DNA of 64,000 nucleotides from Paracoccus lichenicola (GCF_009708075.1 NZ_WMBT01000008.1:1-64000), one strand, 5' to 3'; shown: positions 17,950 to 27,690, counted from the stretch's first letter. The notes: a model not told the origin generated them from the letters alone. Numbers and translations are program-made.

Positions 17950-19002
17950 ATGAGCGACGTTTTCGACCATCCCTGGCTGGGCGGGCTGTTCGCCGATCCC
18001 GAGATGGCTGCCTTCTGGTCGCCCGACGCGCAACTGGCCGGGATGCGCGCCTTCGAGGCCGCCTTCAGCCGCGCGCTTGGCCGGGCGGGGCTGACCGACA
18101 AGGGTGAAGATGCGGCGCGGGCCATCGAGGGCATGGGCTTCGACATGGCCGACCTGCGGGCGGGCACCGGGCAGGACGGCGTGGTCGTGCCGCGCCTGGT
18201 CCGGCAGATGAAGGCGGCAGCGGGCGATGCGGCGGGGGCGGTCCACAAGGGCGCGACCTCGCAGGACGTGATCGACAGCGCCACCGCGATGGCGATGCGC
18301 GACACGCTGGCGCTGGTGGATGCGCGGCTGGCTGACCTGACCGTTGCGCTGGAGGGGCTGACCGCCCGCTTCGGCGCCCGCCCGCTGATGGGCCGCACGC
18401 GGATGCAGGCCGCGACCCCCATCACCGTGGCCGACCGCATCGCGCCCTGGCTTCTGCCCCTGGCCGATCACCGGGCGCGCATCGCCGAGGCCCGCCCCCG
18501 CGTCGCGCGGCTGCAACTGGGCGGCGCCTCGGGCGACCGTGCCGACTTGGGCGATGCGGCGGTTGGCGTGGCGGCGGACATGGCGGCGGCGCTTGGCCTG
18601 GAAAACCCGCCCCGCGCCTGGCACGCGATGCGCGACGGGGTGGCCGAGTTCGCGGGCATCCTGTCGCTGGTCACGGGAACCCTGGGCAAGATGGGCCAGG
18701 ACGTGGCGCTGATGGCGCAGCAGGGGATCGAGGAGATCGAGCTGTCGGGCGGCGGCACCTCGTCGGCCATGGCGCACAAGCAGAACCCGGTCCTGGCGGA
18801 ACTGCTGGTGACGCTGGCGCGGTTCAACGCGGGGCAGCTTGCCCTGATCCATCAGGCCATGATCCACGAACAGGAACGGTCGGGCGCGGCCTGGGCGCTG
18901 GAATGGATGGTCCTGCCGCCCATGGCGCAGGCCACGGGGCGGGCGCTGGCGGCGGCGATCCAGCTTGCCGGTCAGGTCAGGCGGATCGGCACCCCCGAAT
19001 AG
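17950..19002 (+). CDS. pcaB: 3-carboxy-cis,cis-muconate cycloisomerase
   Basis: It lactonises 3-carboxymuconate to 4-carboxymuconolactone. The 350-residue protein belongs to the fumarase/aspartase superfamily, with the signature loop GGGTSSAMAHKQNPVLAE and the HKGATSQDVIDSA segment. This is the shorter alphaproteobacterial form (Pseudomonas PcaB is about 450). An upstream in-frame ATG exists at 17893, but ATG 17950 follows GGACAGGAC and gives the standard N-terminus. It ends the operon and converges with pcaK. Confidence 0.92.
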   Translation: MSDVFDHPWLGGLFADPEMAAFWSPDAQLAGMRAFEAAFSRALGRAGLTDKGEDAARAIEGMGFDMADLRAGTGQDGVVVPRLVRQMKAAAGDAAGAVHKGATSQDVIDSATAMAMRDTLALVDARLADLTVALEGLTARFGARPLMGRTRMQAATPITVADRIAPWLLPLADHRARIAEARPRVARLQLGGASGDRADLGDAAVGVAADMAAALGLENPPRAWHAMRDGVAEFAGILSLVTGTLGKMGQDVALMAQQGIEEIELSGGGTSSAMAHKQNPVLAELLVTLARFNAGQLALIHQAMIHEQERSGAAWALEWMVLPPMAQATGRALAAAIQLAGQVRRIGTPE

Positions 19003-19033
19003 CAAAGGGGCGCTGCCTGCGCCCCCTGGCCGG

Positions 19034-20296
19034 TTACAGCTTCTGGCGCACCACCACCGATTGCGCCAGGGCCAAGGCCCCCAGCAATCCCACCACCGCG
19101 AAGACATAGAACCCCCACGGATGGCCGATGCCCATGGACACCAGCGTGCCGCCCACAAGCGGCCCGGCGATGGCGCCCAGGCGTCCCACGCCCGCCGCCA
19201 CGCCAAGCGCCGTGGCCCGCACGCCCGGCGGATAGTTCGACGCGACAAAGGCATAAACCAGCACCTGCGCCGAGAAGACGAAGCAGCCGGTCAGGAACAC
19301 CATCGGATACAGCAGCGCCGGTCCCATCCGCACCGACAGCACCGCCAGCAGCACGGCCCCGCACAGGAACCAGGCGACGGCGGCGAGTTTCAGCCCGATG
19401 CGGTCGCCCACGCGGCCCGCGACCAGCAGCCCGGCGATCGCCCCCGCGTTCAGCAGCAGCAGCAGCCACAGCCCGCCCGTCAGGCTGTATCCCGCCGCGA
19501 CCATCAGTTTCGGCAGCCAGGTGTTCAACCCGTAGACCAGCAGCAGCCCCATGAAGGATGTCACGCAGATCGCGACCGAATTGCGCAGGAACGCGCCCCG
19601 GAACAGGGTGGCCAGGGACGCGCGCTCCTCGGGGACCGGCGGGGCGTCGGGCAGGGTCAGGCCGTGGCTGTCGGCAATGGCCTGGGCTTCCGCGCGCCGT
19701 CCGGCGGCGATCAGGAAGGACGGCGATTCCGGCAGCATCCGCATCATCACGGGCGCCAGGATGAAGCCCGGAATGGCGCCCACCACGAACATCGCCCGCC
19801 ATCCCAGCGACGGCAGCACGATCAGCCCCAGCAGCGCGGTCGCCACCGCCCCCACGTGATAGCCCGTCATCACCGTGGTCGAGGCCTTGCCCGCCCGGCC
19901 ACGCGAAAATTCGGTCACCATGGCGATGGCCGTGGGCAGGCAGCCGCCCAGGCCGAAGCCCGCCAGGAAGCGGAAGATGCCCAGTTGCACATAGTTCTGC
20001 GCGAAGGCGCAGGCCAGGGTCAGCAGCGAAAAGACCAGCACGGCAAAGATCATGATCTTGCGCCGGCCCAGCCAGTCGGTGGCAATCCCGATGGACAGCG
20101 CGCCCAGCGTCATGCCCACAAGGCTGATGGTGGACACGAAGGTCGCCTGCGCGGGGGTCATCCAGGGCACGTCGCCCCCGGTCAGCGTGGGGATCAGCGC
20201 GCCCAGCACGACCAGGTCGAAGCCGTCCAGGACAACGGCGATCCAGCACAGGATCGCGACGGCACGCGCCGCAGTGCCTTGAGAAATGGGTGTCAC
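19034..20296 (-). CDS. pcaK: MFS aromatic acid:H+ symporter (PcaK-like)
   Basis: A 420-residue, 12-segment transporter of the AAHS family that imports protocatechuate or 4-hydroxybenzoate. It has the first-helix DGFDLVVLGALIP motif and the loop signature DWLGRRKIMIF. I chose the GTG start at 20296 because GGAAGGAGACAAAC stands just upstream; the frame continues to 20368 without a good ribosome site. It is convergent with pcaB and probably serves the same pathway. Confidence 0.87.
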   Translation of the reverse strand: MTPISQGTAARAVAILCWIAVVLDGFDLVVLGALIPTLTGGDVPWMTPAQATFVSTISLVGMTLGALSIGIATDWLGRRKIMIFAVLVFSLLTLACAFAQNYVQLGIFRFLAGFGLGGCLPTAIAMVTEFSRGRAGKASTTVMTGYHVGAVATALLGLIVLPSLGWRAMFVVGAIPGFILAPVMMRMLPESPSFLIAAGRRAEAQAIADSHGLTLPDAPPVPEERASLATLFRGAFLRNSVAICVTSFMGLLLVYGLNTWLPKLMVAAGYSLTGGLWLLLLLNAGAIAGLLVAGRVGDRIGLKLAAVAWFLCGAVLLAVLSVRMGPALLYPMVFLTGCFVFSAQVLVYAFVASNYPPGVRATALGVAAGVGRLGAIAGPLVGGTLVSMGIGHPWGFYVFAVVGLLGALALAQSVVVRQKL

Positions 20297-20468
20297 GTTT
20301 GTCTCCTTCCCATGGGGGGATGGTGACGGGTTTCCCCACCGTGGCCACGATCCGTGACGCGTCCTCATCCCCCGCGGGGGCTTACCACGCCCCGGCCCTG
20401 CGGCAAAGCGCCACCCTTAGCCGGGGGCATGATATTTGCACGTCGTGTCATATCCGGGCAGTTATGGA

Positions 20469-21311
20469 TCAAGCCGCCTGCGGCATCCGCAACCCCAGGA
20501 TCTGCCGCGCCTGCCGCCAGGTGGCTATGGGCCGGCCATGCCTTTCGGCGATCTCGACCGCGCGGCGCACCAGCGCGGCGTTCGAGGGGGCCAGATGGTC
20601 GCGGTCCAGGCGCACGTTGTCCTCCAGCCCCGTGCGGGCATGGCCGCCCGCGCCAATGGCCCATTCGTTCAGCACGATCTGGGCCGGCCCGATCCCCGCC
20701 GCGCACCAGGGCGCGTCCTCGCCGAACAGGCGCTTGACGGTGTGGATGTAATAGTCGAACACCTCGCGGTCGGCGGGCATGGCGTTCCTGACCCCCATCA
20801 CGAACTGCACATAGGGCCGGTCCCTGATCTGCCCCGCTTTCCACATCTGATGGGCCTTGAGGATGTGGGACAGGTCGAACGCCTCGATTTCCGGCTTCAC
20901 TTGATAGACCAGCATCTCGGACGCAAGCCAGTCCACCAGGTCGGGCGGGTTCTCGTAAACGCGGGTCGGGAAGTTGTTGGACCCCACCGACAAGGACGCC
21001 ATGTCGGGCCGCAGCGGCAGCATCCCGCCCCGCGCCCGGCCCGCGCCGGACCGCCCGCCCGTGGACAGTTGCACGATCAGGCCGGGGCAGTGCTTCTCCA
21101 ACCCTTCCTTCAGCCGGGCGAAGCGGTCGGGGTCACTGGTGGGCTTGCCCTGATCGTCGCGGACATGGCAGTGGGCGATGGTCGCGCCCGCCTCGAAGGC
21201 CTCGTGCGTGGATTCGATCTGTTCGTCGATGGTGAGGGGGACGGCGGGGTTGTTGTCCTTGGTCGGCAGCGACCCGGTGATCGCCACGCAGATGATGCAG
21301 GGATTGGTCAT
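20469..21311 (-). CDS. BKACE family (DUF849) beta-keto acid cleavage enzyme
   Basis: A 280-residue TIM-barrel enzyme. Known members condense a beta-keto acid with acetyl-CoA and split it into acetoacetate and a CoA ester, using a zinc ion. The zinc-binding HCH pair and substrate loop are visible in IAHCHVRDDQGKPTS, and the N-terminal VAITGSLPTKDNNPAVP is typical. The actual keto acid is not known. It lies divergent from the ABC importer with 206 bases between, sharing a palindrome at 21401-21415. Start ATG 21311 is chosen over upstream in-frame codons because it begins at the family N-terminus. Confidence 0.87.
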   Translation of the reverse strand: MTNPCIICVAITGSLPTKDNNPAVPLTIDEQIESTHEAFEAGATIAHCHVRDDQGKPTSDPDRFARLKEGLEKHCPGLIVQLSTGGRSGAGRARGGMLPLRPDMASLSVGSNNFPTRVYENPPDLVDWLASEMLVYQVKPEIEAFDLSHILKAHQMWKAGQIRDRPYVQFVMGVRNAMPADREVFDYYIHTVKRLFGEDAPWCAAGIGPAQIVLNEWAIGAGGHARTGLEDNVRLDRDHLAPSNAALVRRAVEIAERHGRPIATWRQARQILGLRMPQAA

Positions 21312-21400
21312 GGCTGGCCCTTTCGCCGGAAATACCCCCATGATCGGCCAAAACCGGCAGGCCCGCCAGACGGGAACGACGCTGGTCGCTTTTCGGGGAA

Positions 21401-21415
21401 TTAACCTCATGTTAG
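21401..21415. promoter_or_regulatory. Palindrome TTAAC-N5-GTTAG, probable LysR operator
   Basis: TTAACCTCATGTTAG lies between the divergent BKACE and ABC-importer genes. It matches the LysR T-N11-A pattern and closely resembles TTAACAGGATGTTAA at 31102-31116 upstream of the dehydroshikimate dehydratase gene. The shared sequence suggests both are targets of the LysR regulator at 27922-28848 (inference). Confidence 0.6.
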
Positions 21416-21517
21416 GAAAATGCCGGGATTGGTATTTGACGGAACACCCGTCCCCGGTCACCTTTCGATGCGAGGGGTGACAACGCCTGACTTGTGCCAC
21501 CTGGGAGGGGGGAACCA

Positions 21518-22180
21518 ATGACCTTGGACTTCGGCGTCGTCTGGGCGCGTTGGCCCGAATTGCTGATGGGGCTTGGCGGAACGCTGTTCCTGGCGGTGTC
21601 GGGCATGATCCTGGCGCTGGTGATCGGCGTCCTTGGCGTGGCGGTCCGCCGGTCGGACAGCCGCATCGGGTCCGCCCTGGTGATCGCCTTCGTGGAACTG
21701 ATCCGCAACACGCCCTTCCTGGTGCAGATCTTCTTCATCTTCTTCGCCATGCCGCTGGCGGGCCTGCGGCTGAACCCCACCGTCACCGCGATCATCGCGC
21801 TCGGCGTGAACGGCGGCGCCTACGCCATCGAGATCATCCGCGGCGGCGTCGAAAGCATCCCCACGGGCCAGACCGAGGCCGGGCTGGCCCTGGGCCTGCG
21901 CCAGGGCGAGATCTTCCGCAAGATCATCCTGAAGCCCGCGCTGCGCGCCGTGTTCCCCTCGCTCGCCAGCCAGTTCATCCTGCTGACGCTGACGACATCC
22001 ATCGCCACCTCGATTTCCGCCTTTGAACTCACCAGCGTGGCGCAACGCATCGACGGCGACACCTTCCGCAGCTTCGAGGTCTATTTCACCATCACCGCCA
22101 TGTATCTGGCGCTGTCCTGGTTCGTGATGTCGCTGTTCGCGCTGATTTCCCGCGCCGCCTTCACCTATCCCACGCGCTGA
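21518..22180 (+). CDS. ABC transporter permease, polar amino acid type
   Basis: A 220-residue HisM/GlnP-type permease. The conserved stretch ELIRNTPFLVQIFFIFF and the EAA loop (EAGLALGLRQGEIFRKIILKPALR, quoted in the protein at about residues 130-153) identify it. It starts at ATG 21518 after GGGAGGGGGGAACC. It is the first gene of an operon with a second permease, two binding proteins and catabolic genes. Confidence 0.9.
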   Translation: MTLDFGVVWARWPELLMGLGGTLFLAVSGMILALVIGVLGVAVRRSDSRIGSALVIAFVELIRNTPFLVQIFFIFFAMPLAGLRLNPTVTAIIALGVNGGAYAIEIIRGGVESIPTGQTEAGLALGLRQGEIFRKIILKPALRAVFPSLASQFILLTLTTSIATSISAFELTSVAQRIDGDTFRSFEVYFTITAMYLALSWFVMSLFALISRAAFTYPTR

Positions 22181-22193
22181 GAAGGGGACGATC

Positions 22194-22844
22194 ATGTCCA
22201 CCATCGGAACCCCCGAACTGCTGTTCCTGCTGCGCGGCCTGGGCTGGACGCTGGCGCTGACCGCCATCGGCTTCGTGGGCGGCATCGCCTTCGGCCTGGT
22301 CGTGGCCCTGGTGCGCGTCAGCCGCAGGCGGTGGCTGCGCAACCTCGCCGCCGCCTGGATCGCGATCTTCCAGGGCACGCCGCTGCTGATGCAGCTGTTT
22401 GTGGTCTATTTCGGCCTGCCGCTGGTGGGGATGGACCCGCCCGCCTGGGGCGCGGTCGCTATCGCCCTGACCGCCCACGCCTCTGCCTATCTGGGCGAGA
22501 TCTGGCGCGGCGCCATCCAGGCCGTGCCGGGCGGCCAGTCCGAGGCCGCGCACGCCCTGGGCATCAGGTACCGCAGCCTGATGCGCGACATCATCCTGCC
22601 CCAGGCGTTCCGGCTGTCGCTGCCCGCCACCATCGGGTTCCTGGTGCAACTGCTGAAAGGGACATCTCTGGCAGCCATCGTGGGCTTCATCGAGCTGACG
22701 CGGGCGGGCCAGATCGTGTCGAACCAGACCTTCAAGCCGCTGATCGTCTTCGGCATCGTCGGCCTGATGTATTTCCTGCTGTGCTGGCCCCTGTCCTTGT
22801 GGGGCGGGCGCATGGAACGCCGCATGGCACGGAACCGCCGCTAA
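22194..22844 (+). CDS. ABC transporter permease, polar amino acid type
   Basis: The partner permease, 216 residues, with FQGTPLLMQLFVVYFGLP and the EAA loop EAAHALGIRYRSLMRDI. It begins 13 bases after the first permease. Together they should form a heterodimer with the ATPase at 26104. The ligand is inferred from the operon to be hydroaromatic or a related acid rather than an amino acid. Confidence 0.9.
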   Translation: MSTIGTPELLFLLRGLGWTLALTAIGFVGGIAFGLVVALVRVSRRRWLRNLAAAWIAIFQGTPLLMQLFVVYFGLPLVGMDPPAWGAVAIALTAHASAYLGEIWRGAIQAVPGGQSEAAHALGIRYRSLMRDIILPQAFRLSLPATIGFLVQLLKGTSLAAIVGFIELTRAGQIVSNQTFKPLIVFGIVGLMYFLLCWPLSLWGGRMERRMARNRR

Positions 22845-22876
22845 CCACCATTCCGCATTCCTTGGGAGGACATGAC

Positions 22877-23686
22877 ATGCTTCTGAAACTGACCCTGACC
22901 GCTGCCGCGCTGGCGCTGATCGTCGGTGCCGCCGATGCCCGCAGCCTGGAGGAGGCCAAGGCCTCGGGCAAGCTGATCGTCGGCATCCAGGCCGACAACT
23001 GCCCCTGGGGGTGCCTGGGCAGCACCGGCGAGGCGCAGGGCTTCGACGCCGAAATCGGCCGTGCCTTCGCCGCCCATCTGGGGCTGGAGGCGGAATTCGT
23101 CCCCATGGCCGTGGCGAACCGCATCCCCGCGCTGACCGCCGACAAGGTGGACGTGCTGATCGCGTCCCTGGGCATCACCGCCGAACGCGCGCAATCGGTG
23201 CAGTTCAGCCAGCCTTACGCGGAAAACACCCTGTTCGTGACCGCCGCCAAATCCGAATCGCTGCCCGATCTGGCGTCCCTGTCGGGCAAGTCGATAGGCG
23301 TTCCCCGCTCGGCGCCCATGGACACGATCCTGACGAAGGACGCGCCCGCCGACACGAACATCCAGCGGTTCGACGATGACGCGGCCAACATCCAGGCGAT
23401 GCTGTCGGGCCAGGTTCAGGCGGTGGGATCGAACCAGTTCTACATCCAGCGCCTGGAAGCCGCGCGCCCCGGCGAGTTCGAGAACAAGTTCCCCATCGGC
23501 GCGTTGTACCAGGGCATCGCATCCCGGCTAGGCGAGGCCGACTGGAACGGGGCTGCCAACGATTTCCTGGACGGCTTCGTCGGCAGCGAGGGCTTCAACG
23601 CCGCTTATGCCGAATGGCTGCAAGTCGCGGTGCCGGACTTGCCGGACACCATCGACGGCGTCAGCTTCACCGTGGCGCAACAATAG
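22877..23686 (+). CDS. Periplasmic substrate-binding protein, family 3 (first paralogue)
   Basis: A 269-residue secreted protein with a signal peptide (residues 1-21, ending VGAADA) and a type II periplasmic fold. The mature start SLEEAKASGKLIVGIQADNCPWGC includes the unusual CPWGC motif; both cysteines could form a disulfide. FDDDAANIQAMLSGQV is the family hinge region. It is closely related to the next gene, differing mostly in the ligand loops. Of two close ATGs (22872 and 22877), the second is in frame. Confidence 0.9.
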   Translation: MLLKLTLTAAALALIVGAADARSLEEAKASGKLIVGIQADNCPWGCLGSTGEAQGFDAEIGRAFAAHLGLEAEFVPMAVANRIPALTADKVDVLIASLGITAERAQSVQFSQPYAENTLFVTAAKSESLPDLASLSGKSIGVPRSAPMDTILTKDAPADTNIQRFDDDAANIQAMLSGQVQAVGSNQFYIQRLEAARPGEFENKFPIGALYQGIASRLGEADWNGAANDFLDGFVGSEGFNAAYAEWLQVAVPDLPDTIDGVSFTVAQQ

Positions 23687-23742
23687 GCTTTAAGAGCATG
23701 AGGGATCGCCCGGCGGTCCCCCGTTTCCAGGGAGGAAAGACC

Positions 23743-24561
23743 ATGCTGCACTTCACCCGCATCGCCACGGCCGGCGTTCTGGCGCTTGCCGCGCTGAGCG
23801 CCACCGGGGCCTATGCCCGCTCGGTCGAGGAGGCCAAGGCCTCGGGCACCATCCGCATCGGCATCCAGGGCGACAACTGCCCCTGGGGCTGCATCAACTC
23901 GGCGGGCGAGGCCGACGGATACGACGCCGCCATGGGCCGCGCCTTTGCCGAACACCTGGGCGTTCAGGCCGAGTTCGTGCCCCTGGCCGTCGCCAACCGC
24001 ATCCCGGCGCTGACCACCGACAAGGTGGACGTGCTGTTCGCCACCATGGGCATGAACGCCGAACGGGCGCAGGCGATCCAGTTCTCGGTCCCTTATGCCG
24101 CCAACCAGATCTCGGTCGTGGGGCCGAAGGACGCGGATCTGTCCACGCCCGAGAAGCTGGCCGATTACCGCATCGGCGTGCCCCGGTCCGCAGCCCAGGA
24201 CACCGCCCTGACCGCGCTTGCGCCCGAAGGCACCAACATCATGCGCTTTGACGACGACGCGGCGACCATCCAGGCGCTGATGTCGGGCCAGGTCGATGCC
24301 GTGGGCGGCAACCAGTTCTACATCACCCGGATCGAGGAAGGCGCACCCGGCAAATACGAAAACAAGCTGCCGCTGACCGTGCTGTATAACGGCGTCGGCA
24401 CCCGTCTGGGCGAGGCCGACTGGAACGGGGCCGTCAACGGCTTTTTGACCGAGTTCATGGCCACCGACGACTTCAAGGGCATCTACAACACCTGGATGAA
24501 CATGGATCCGCCGCAACTGCCTGCGGAAATGGAAGGCGTGCCCTTTACCATCGCCCAATGA
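23743..24561 (+). CDS. Periplasmic substrate-binding protein, family 3 (second paralogue)
   Basis: A 272-residue binding protein with signal peptide (residues 1-23, ending TGAYA). It shares well over half its residues with the preceding protein, including [20 protein letters not shown] and RLGEADWNG, so the two come from a tandem duplication. ATG 23743 follows AGGGAGGAAAGACC. A strong hairpin follows its stop, which should make both binding proteins more abundant than the enzymes downstream. Confidence 0.9.
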   Translation: MLHFTRIATAGVLALAALSATGAYARSVEEAKASGTIRIGIQGDNCPWGCINSAGEADGYDAAMGRAFAEHLGVQAEFVPLAVANRIPALTTDKVDVLFATMGMNAERAQAIQFSVPYAANQISVVGPKDADLSTPEKLADYRIGVPRSAAQDTALTALAPEGTNIMRFDDDAATIQALMSGQVDAVGGNQFYITRIEEGAPGKYENKLPLTVLYNGVGTRLGEADWNGAVNGFLTEFMATDDFKGIYNTWMNMDPPQLPAEMEGVPFTIAQ

Positions 24562-24568
24562 ACCCCTG

Positions 24569-24597
24569 GCCCGGCGGTCCGCGCCGCCGGGCATTTT
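24569..24597 (+). terminator. Intra-operon terminator/attenuator hairpin
   Basis: GCCCGGCGG at 24569-24577 pairs with CCGCCGGGC at 24584-24592, followed by ATTTT. It sits between the second binding protein and aroQ, a common place for a partial terminator that lifts binding-protein mRNA above that of downstream genes. Confidence 0.7.
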
Positions 24598-24614
24598 CCC
24601 CCAAGGTCACGCCC

Positions 24615-25061
24615 ATGCCCAAGCTTGTCTATATCCTCAACGGTCCCAACCTGAACCTGCTGGGCAAGCGCCAGCCGCATATCTACGGGTCCGAGACGCT
24701 GGCCGACGTGGAACGCGACTGCGCGACCTTGGCAAGCGAACTGGGCGTGGAAACGCGGTTCCTGCAATCGAACGCCGAAGGCCAGATCATCGACTGGATC
24801 CACCAGGCGCGAGAGGACGGCGCGGGCATCGTCATCAACCCCGCCGCCTATACCCACACATCCGTGGCGATCCTGGACGCGCTCAACGCCTTTGACGGCC
24901 CGGTGATCGAGGTCCACATCTCGAACGTCCACAAGCGCGAGGCCTTCCGCCACCATTCCTATGTCAGCCTGCGCGCGGACGGCGTGATCGCGGGCTGCGG
25001 GACCGAGGGCTATCGGCTGGCCCTGCGCCGGATCGTCTCGCTGACCAGGGAAGGCACATGA
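24615..25061 (+). CDS. aroQ: Type II 3-dehydroquinate dehydratase
   Basis: It interconverts 3-dehydroquinate and 3-dehydroshikimate. The 148-residue protein has the type II pattern: [19 protein letters not shown] with the catalytic tyrosine, [16 protein letters not shown], and [19 protein letters not shown] (in part). Its place in a catabolic operon suggests quinate breakdown rather than aromatic biosynthesis. Start ATG 24615 begins the family N-terminus; the frame opens earlier but across the terminator hairpin. It overlaps the next gene by ATGA. Confidence 0.94.
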   Translation: MPKLVYILNGPNLNLLGKRQPHIYGSETLADVERDCATLASELGVETRFLQSNAEGQIIDWIHQAREDGAGIVINPAAYTHTSVAILDALNAFDGPVIEVHISNVHKREAFRHHSYVSLRADGVIAGCGTEGYRLALRRIVSLTREGT

Positions 25062-26107
25062 CACCCCGCATCGCCGTCATGGGCGCGGGCCTGATCGGCA
25101 GGCGCCACGCGATGCATGTCGCGGCGTCTGCCGATGCGGATCTTGCCTGCGTCATCGACCCGCATCCGGTGGGGCGGGAAGTGGCCGAGGAGTTCGGCGC
25201 GCCCTGGATGCGGTCGCTGGATCAGGCCCTGGCAAGCGCCCGCCCGGACGGCGTGATCGTGGCGACGCCCAACGGGATGCATTTCCAGCATGGCATGGAC
25301 TGCATCGCGGCGGGGATCCCCGCGCTGGTCGAAAAGCCGCTGTGCGACACTGTGGCCGATGCCGAACGGCTGGTCGCGGCTGCGGATGCGGCGGGCGTGC
25401 CGCTGCTGACCGGGCACCACCGCCGCCACAATCCGCTGATGCAGCGGGCGAAACGGCTCCTCGACGAAGGCGCCATCGGCCGGCCGGTCGTCGCCAACGC
25501 GATGTTCTGGGTCCACAAGCCGGACGATTATTTCGACGTGGTTTGGCGGCGCGAAAAGGGCGCGGGGCCGGTCTTTCTGAACCTGATCCACGACATCGAC
25601 ACCCTGCGTTACCTTTTGGGCGACATCACCGCCGTCACCGCATCCGAATCGAACGGCGTGCGCGGCCACCCGGTCGAGGACACGGCGGTCATCCTGCTGG
25701 AATTCGCCAGCAGCGTCCTGGCCACCGCCAGCGTCTGCGACGCCACCGTCGCCGCCTGGAGCTGGGAGGCCAGCAGCGGCGAGAACCCCGCCTATCCGCA
25801 GGTGGACCAGGACTGCTACCTGATCGGCGGCACGCATGGGTCGCTGGCGCTGCCGTCGCTGACGCTGCGCACCGCGCAAGGCGAACGCAGCTGGCATTCG
25901 GCCCTGGACACCAGCCGCATCGCCGTGCCCGCCGAAGACCCCCTGGCCCGCCAGGTCGCGCAATTCGCCCGCGTCATCCGGGGCGAGGAACCGCCCCTCG
26001 TTTCAGGCCGCGAAGGACTGGAAACCCTGCGCGTGATCGAAGCCGTCAAGCAATCCGCCGCCACCGGCACCCGCATCGTCCTTGATCCCGAAGGAGGGAG
26101 ATCATGA
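25058..26107 (+). CDS. Gfo/Idh/MocA family NAD(P)-dependent oxidoreductase
   Basis: A 349-residue enzyme with a Rossmann domain ([18 protein letters not shown]) and the catalytic EKP motif ([15 protein letters not shown]). The histidine/aspartate pair appears in [12 protein letters not shown]. Family members oxidise polyols and cyclic hydroxy compounds such as inositol. In this operon it could oxidise quinate or another ring hydroxyl (inference). It is coupled by 4-base overlaps to both neighbours. Confidence 0.85.
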   Translation: MTPRIAVMGAGLIGRRHAMHVAASADADLACVIDPHPVGREVAEEFGAPWMRSLDQALASARPDGVIVATPNGMHFQHGMDCIAAGIPALVEKPLCDTVADAERLVAAADAAGVPLLTGHHRRHNPLMQRAKRLLDEGAIGRPVVANAMFWVHKPDDYFDVVWRREKGAGPVFLNLIHDIDTLRYLLGDITAVTASESNGVRGHPVEDTAVILLEFASSVLATASVCDATVAAWSWEASSGENPAYPQVDQDCYLIGGTHGSLALPSLTLRTAQGERSWHSALDTSRIAVPAEDPLARQVAQFARVIRGEEPPLVSGREGLETLRVIEAVKQSAATGTRIVLDPEGGRS

Positions 26108-26847
26108 CCGAAGACTATCTGATCCGCATGGAAAACGTCGAGAAATGGTATGGCGCGTTCCATGCCCTGAAGAACGTGAACCTGACCGTCCGGCGCGGCG
26201 AAAAGATCGTGCTGTGCGGCCCCTCGGGGTCGGGCAAATCGACGCTGATCCGCTGCATCAACCACCTGGAAACCATCAAGTCCGGCACCATCGTCGTGGA
26301 CGGGACCAAGCTGGACGACGGGCAGAAGGCCATCGACACCGTGCGCCGCGAGGTCGGCATGGTCTTCCAGCAGTTCAACCTGTTCCCGCACATGACGGTC
26401 CTGGAAAACTGCACCCTCGCCCCCATGCGGGTGCGCGGCATTTCCAAGGCCGAGGCCGAGGCGACGGCCCGCAAATACCTGGAGCGCGTCCGCATCGGCA
26501 ACCAGGCGGAAAAATACCCTGCGCAACTGTCGGGCGGCCAGCAGCAGCGCGTGGCGATTGCCCGCGCGCTGTGCATGGAACCCATCGCCATGCTGTTCGA
26601 CGAGCCGACATCGGCGCTTGACCCCGAGATGGTCAAGGAGGTTCTGGACACCATGGTTAGCCTGGCGCGCGACGGCATGACCATGATCTGCGTCACGCAC
26701 GAGATGGGCTTTGCCCGCCAGGTCGCCGACCGGGTGATCTTCATGGCCGAGGGCGAGATCCTGGAGGAAAACACCCCCGAGGAATTCTTCCGCGCGCCGA
26801 AACACGAACGCGCCCGGAACTTCCTGGGCGAAATCCTGCACCACTAG
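26104..26847 (+). CDS. ABC transporter ATP-binding protein, polar amino acid type
   Basis: A 247-residue GlnQ/HisP-type ATPase with Walker [11 protein letters not shown]-loop [13 protein letters not shown], signature LSGGQQQR, Walker [13 protein letters not shown] and H-loop [10 protein letters not shown]. It powers the importer formed by the permeases at 21.5-22.8 kb. The ATPase is separated from the permease genes by two metabolic genes, which ties uptake and breakdown in one transcript. Confidence 0.94.
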   Translation: MTEDYLIRMENVEKWYGAFHALKNVNLTVRRGEKIVLCGPSGSGKSTLIRCINHLETIKSGTIVVDGTKLDDGQKAIDTVRREVGMVFQQFNLFPHMTVLENCTLAPMRVRGISKAEAEATARKYLERVRIGNQAEKYPAQLSGGQQQRVAIARALCMEPIAMLFDEPTSALDPEMVKEVLDTMVSLARDGMTMICVTHEMGFARQVADRVIFMAEGEILEENTPEEFFRAPKHERARNFLGEILHH

Positions 26848-26856
26848 GGGGCACCG

Positions 26857-27690
26857 ATGATAAGCGGCACGACCCGGCTGATCGCCCACATCGGCTATCC
26901 GACGACCACCTTCAAGGCGCCGATGATCTACAACCCCTGGTTCGAGGCCCAGGGCATCGACGCCGTGGTGGTGCCGATGGGCTGCAAGCCTGCGGATTAC
27001 GCGGCGTTCCTGCCGCTGGTCTTCCGGCTGTCGAACATCCACGGCGCGCTGATCACCATGCCGCACAAGGTGGCGACCATCGGCCTGGCCGACCGCGTGT
27101 CGGTGACGGCGCGGATCGCGGGCGCGGCCAATGCGCTGCGGTTGGGCGTCGATGGCGCGCTGGAGGCCGACATGTTCGATGGCGAGGGCTTCGTCTTGGG
27201 CGTGCTGGCCAAGGGGCAGCGGCTGGACGGGATCGACGCCCTTGTGGTGGGCGCGGGCGGGGTCGGGTCGGCCATCGCGGCCTCGCTGGCCCGCGCCGGG
27301 GTGACGCGGCTGGCGCTGTTCGATCCCGACCCGGCGGCGACCCAAGGCTTGGCCGGGCGGCTGATGGCGGCCTATCCGGCCCTGCGCGTGGAAACCGGCA
27401 GCCGCGATCCGGCGGGGTTCGATCTGGTCGTGAACGCATCCCCCCTGGGCATGAACCAAGGTGATCCCCTGCCGGTGGACGTGACCCGCATCGACCCCGC
27501 CGCCTTCGTGGGCGAGGTCGTGATGAAGTCCGAGATGACTCCCTTCCTGCAAGCCGCCGCCGAACGCGGCTGCCGATACCAGGTCGGCACCGACATGCTG
27601 TTCGAGCAGATCCCGGCCTATCTGGATTTCTTCGGTTTCGGCAAGCCCACGGCGGACGAGCTGCGCCGGACGGCGGCGATCCGTTATTGA
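26857..27690 (+). CDS. Shikimate/quinate dehydrogenase family protein (AroE-like)
   Basis: A 277-residue member of the shikimate dehydrogenase family. The catalytic lysine is in ITMPHKVATIG and the NAD(P) motif in VVGAGGVGSAIAASLARAG. The usual N-terminal S-x-S substrate motif is altered and GAVNT is GAANA, so it belongs to a divergent, probably catabolic branch. The operon suggests oxidation of quinate or shikimate to the 3-dehydro form. It is the last gene before the repeat copy at 27702. Confidence 0.85.
   Translation: MISGTTRLIAHIGYPTTTFKAPMIYNPWFEAQGIDAVVVPMGCKPADYAAFLPLVFRLSNIHGALITMPHKVATIGLADRVSVTARIAGAANALRLGVDGALEADMFDGEGFVLGVLAKGQRLDGIDALVVGAGGVGSAIAASLARAGVTRLALFDPDPAATQGLAGRLMAAYPALRVETGSRDPAGFDLVVNASPLGMNQGDPLPVDVTRIDPAAFVGEVVMKSEMTPFLQAAAERGCRYQVGTDMLFEQIPAYLDFFGFGKPTADELRRTAAIRY

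Noticed and set aside
23687-23742. A terminator between the two binding-protein genes
   Set aside because: GGGATCGCC and GGCGGTCCC could pair but leave almost no loop and are not followed by a T run.
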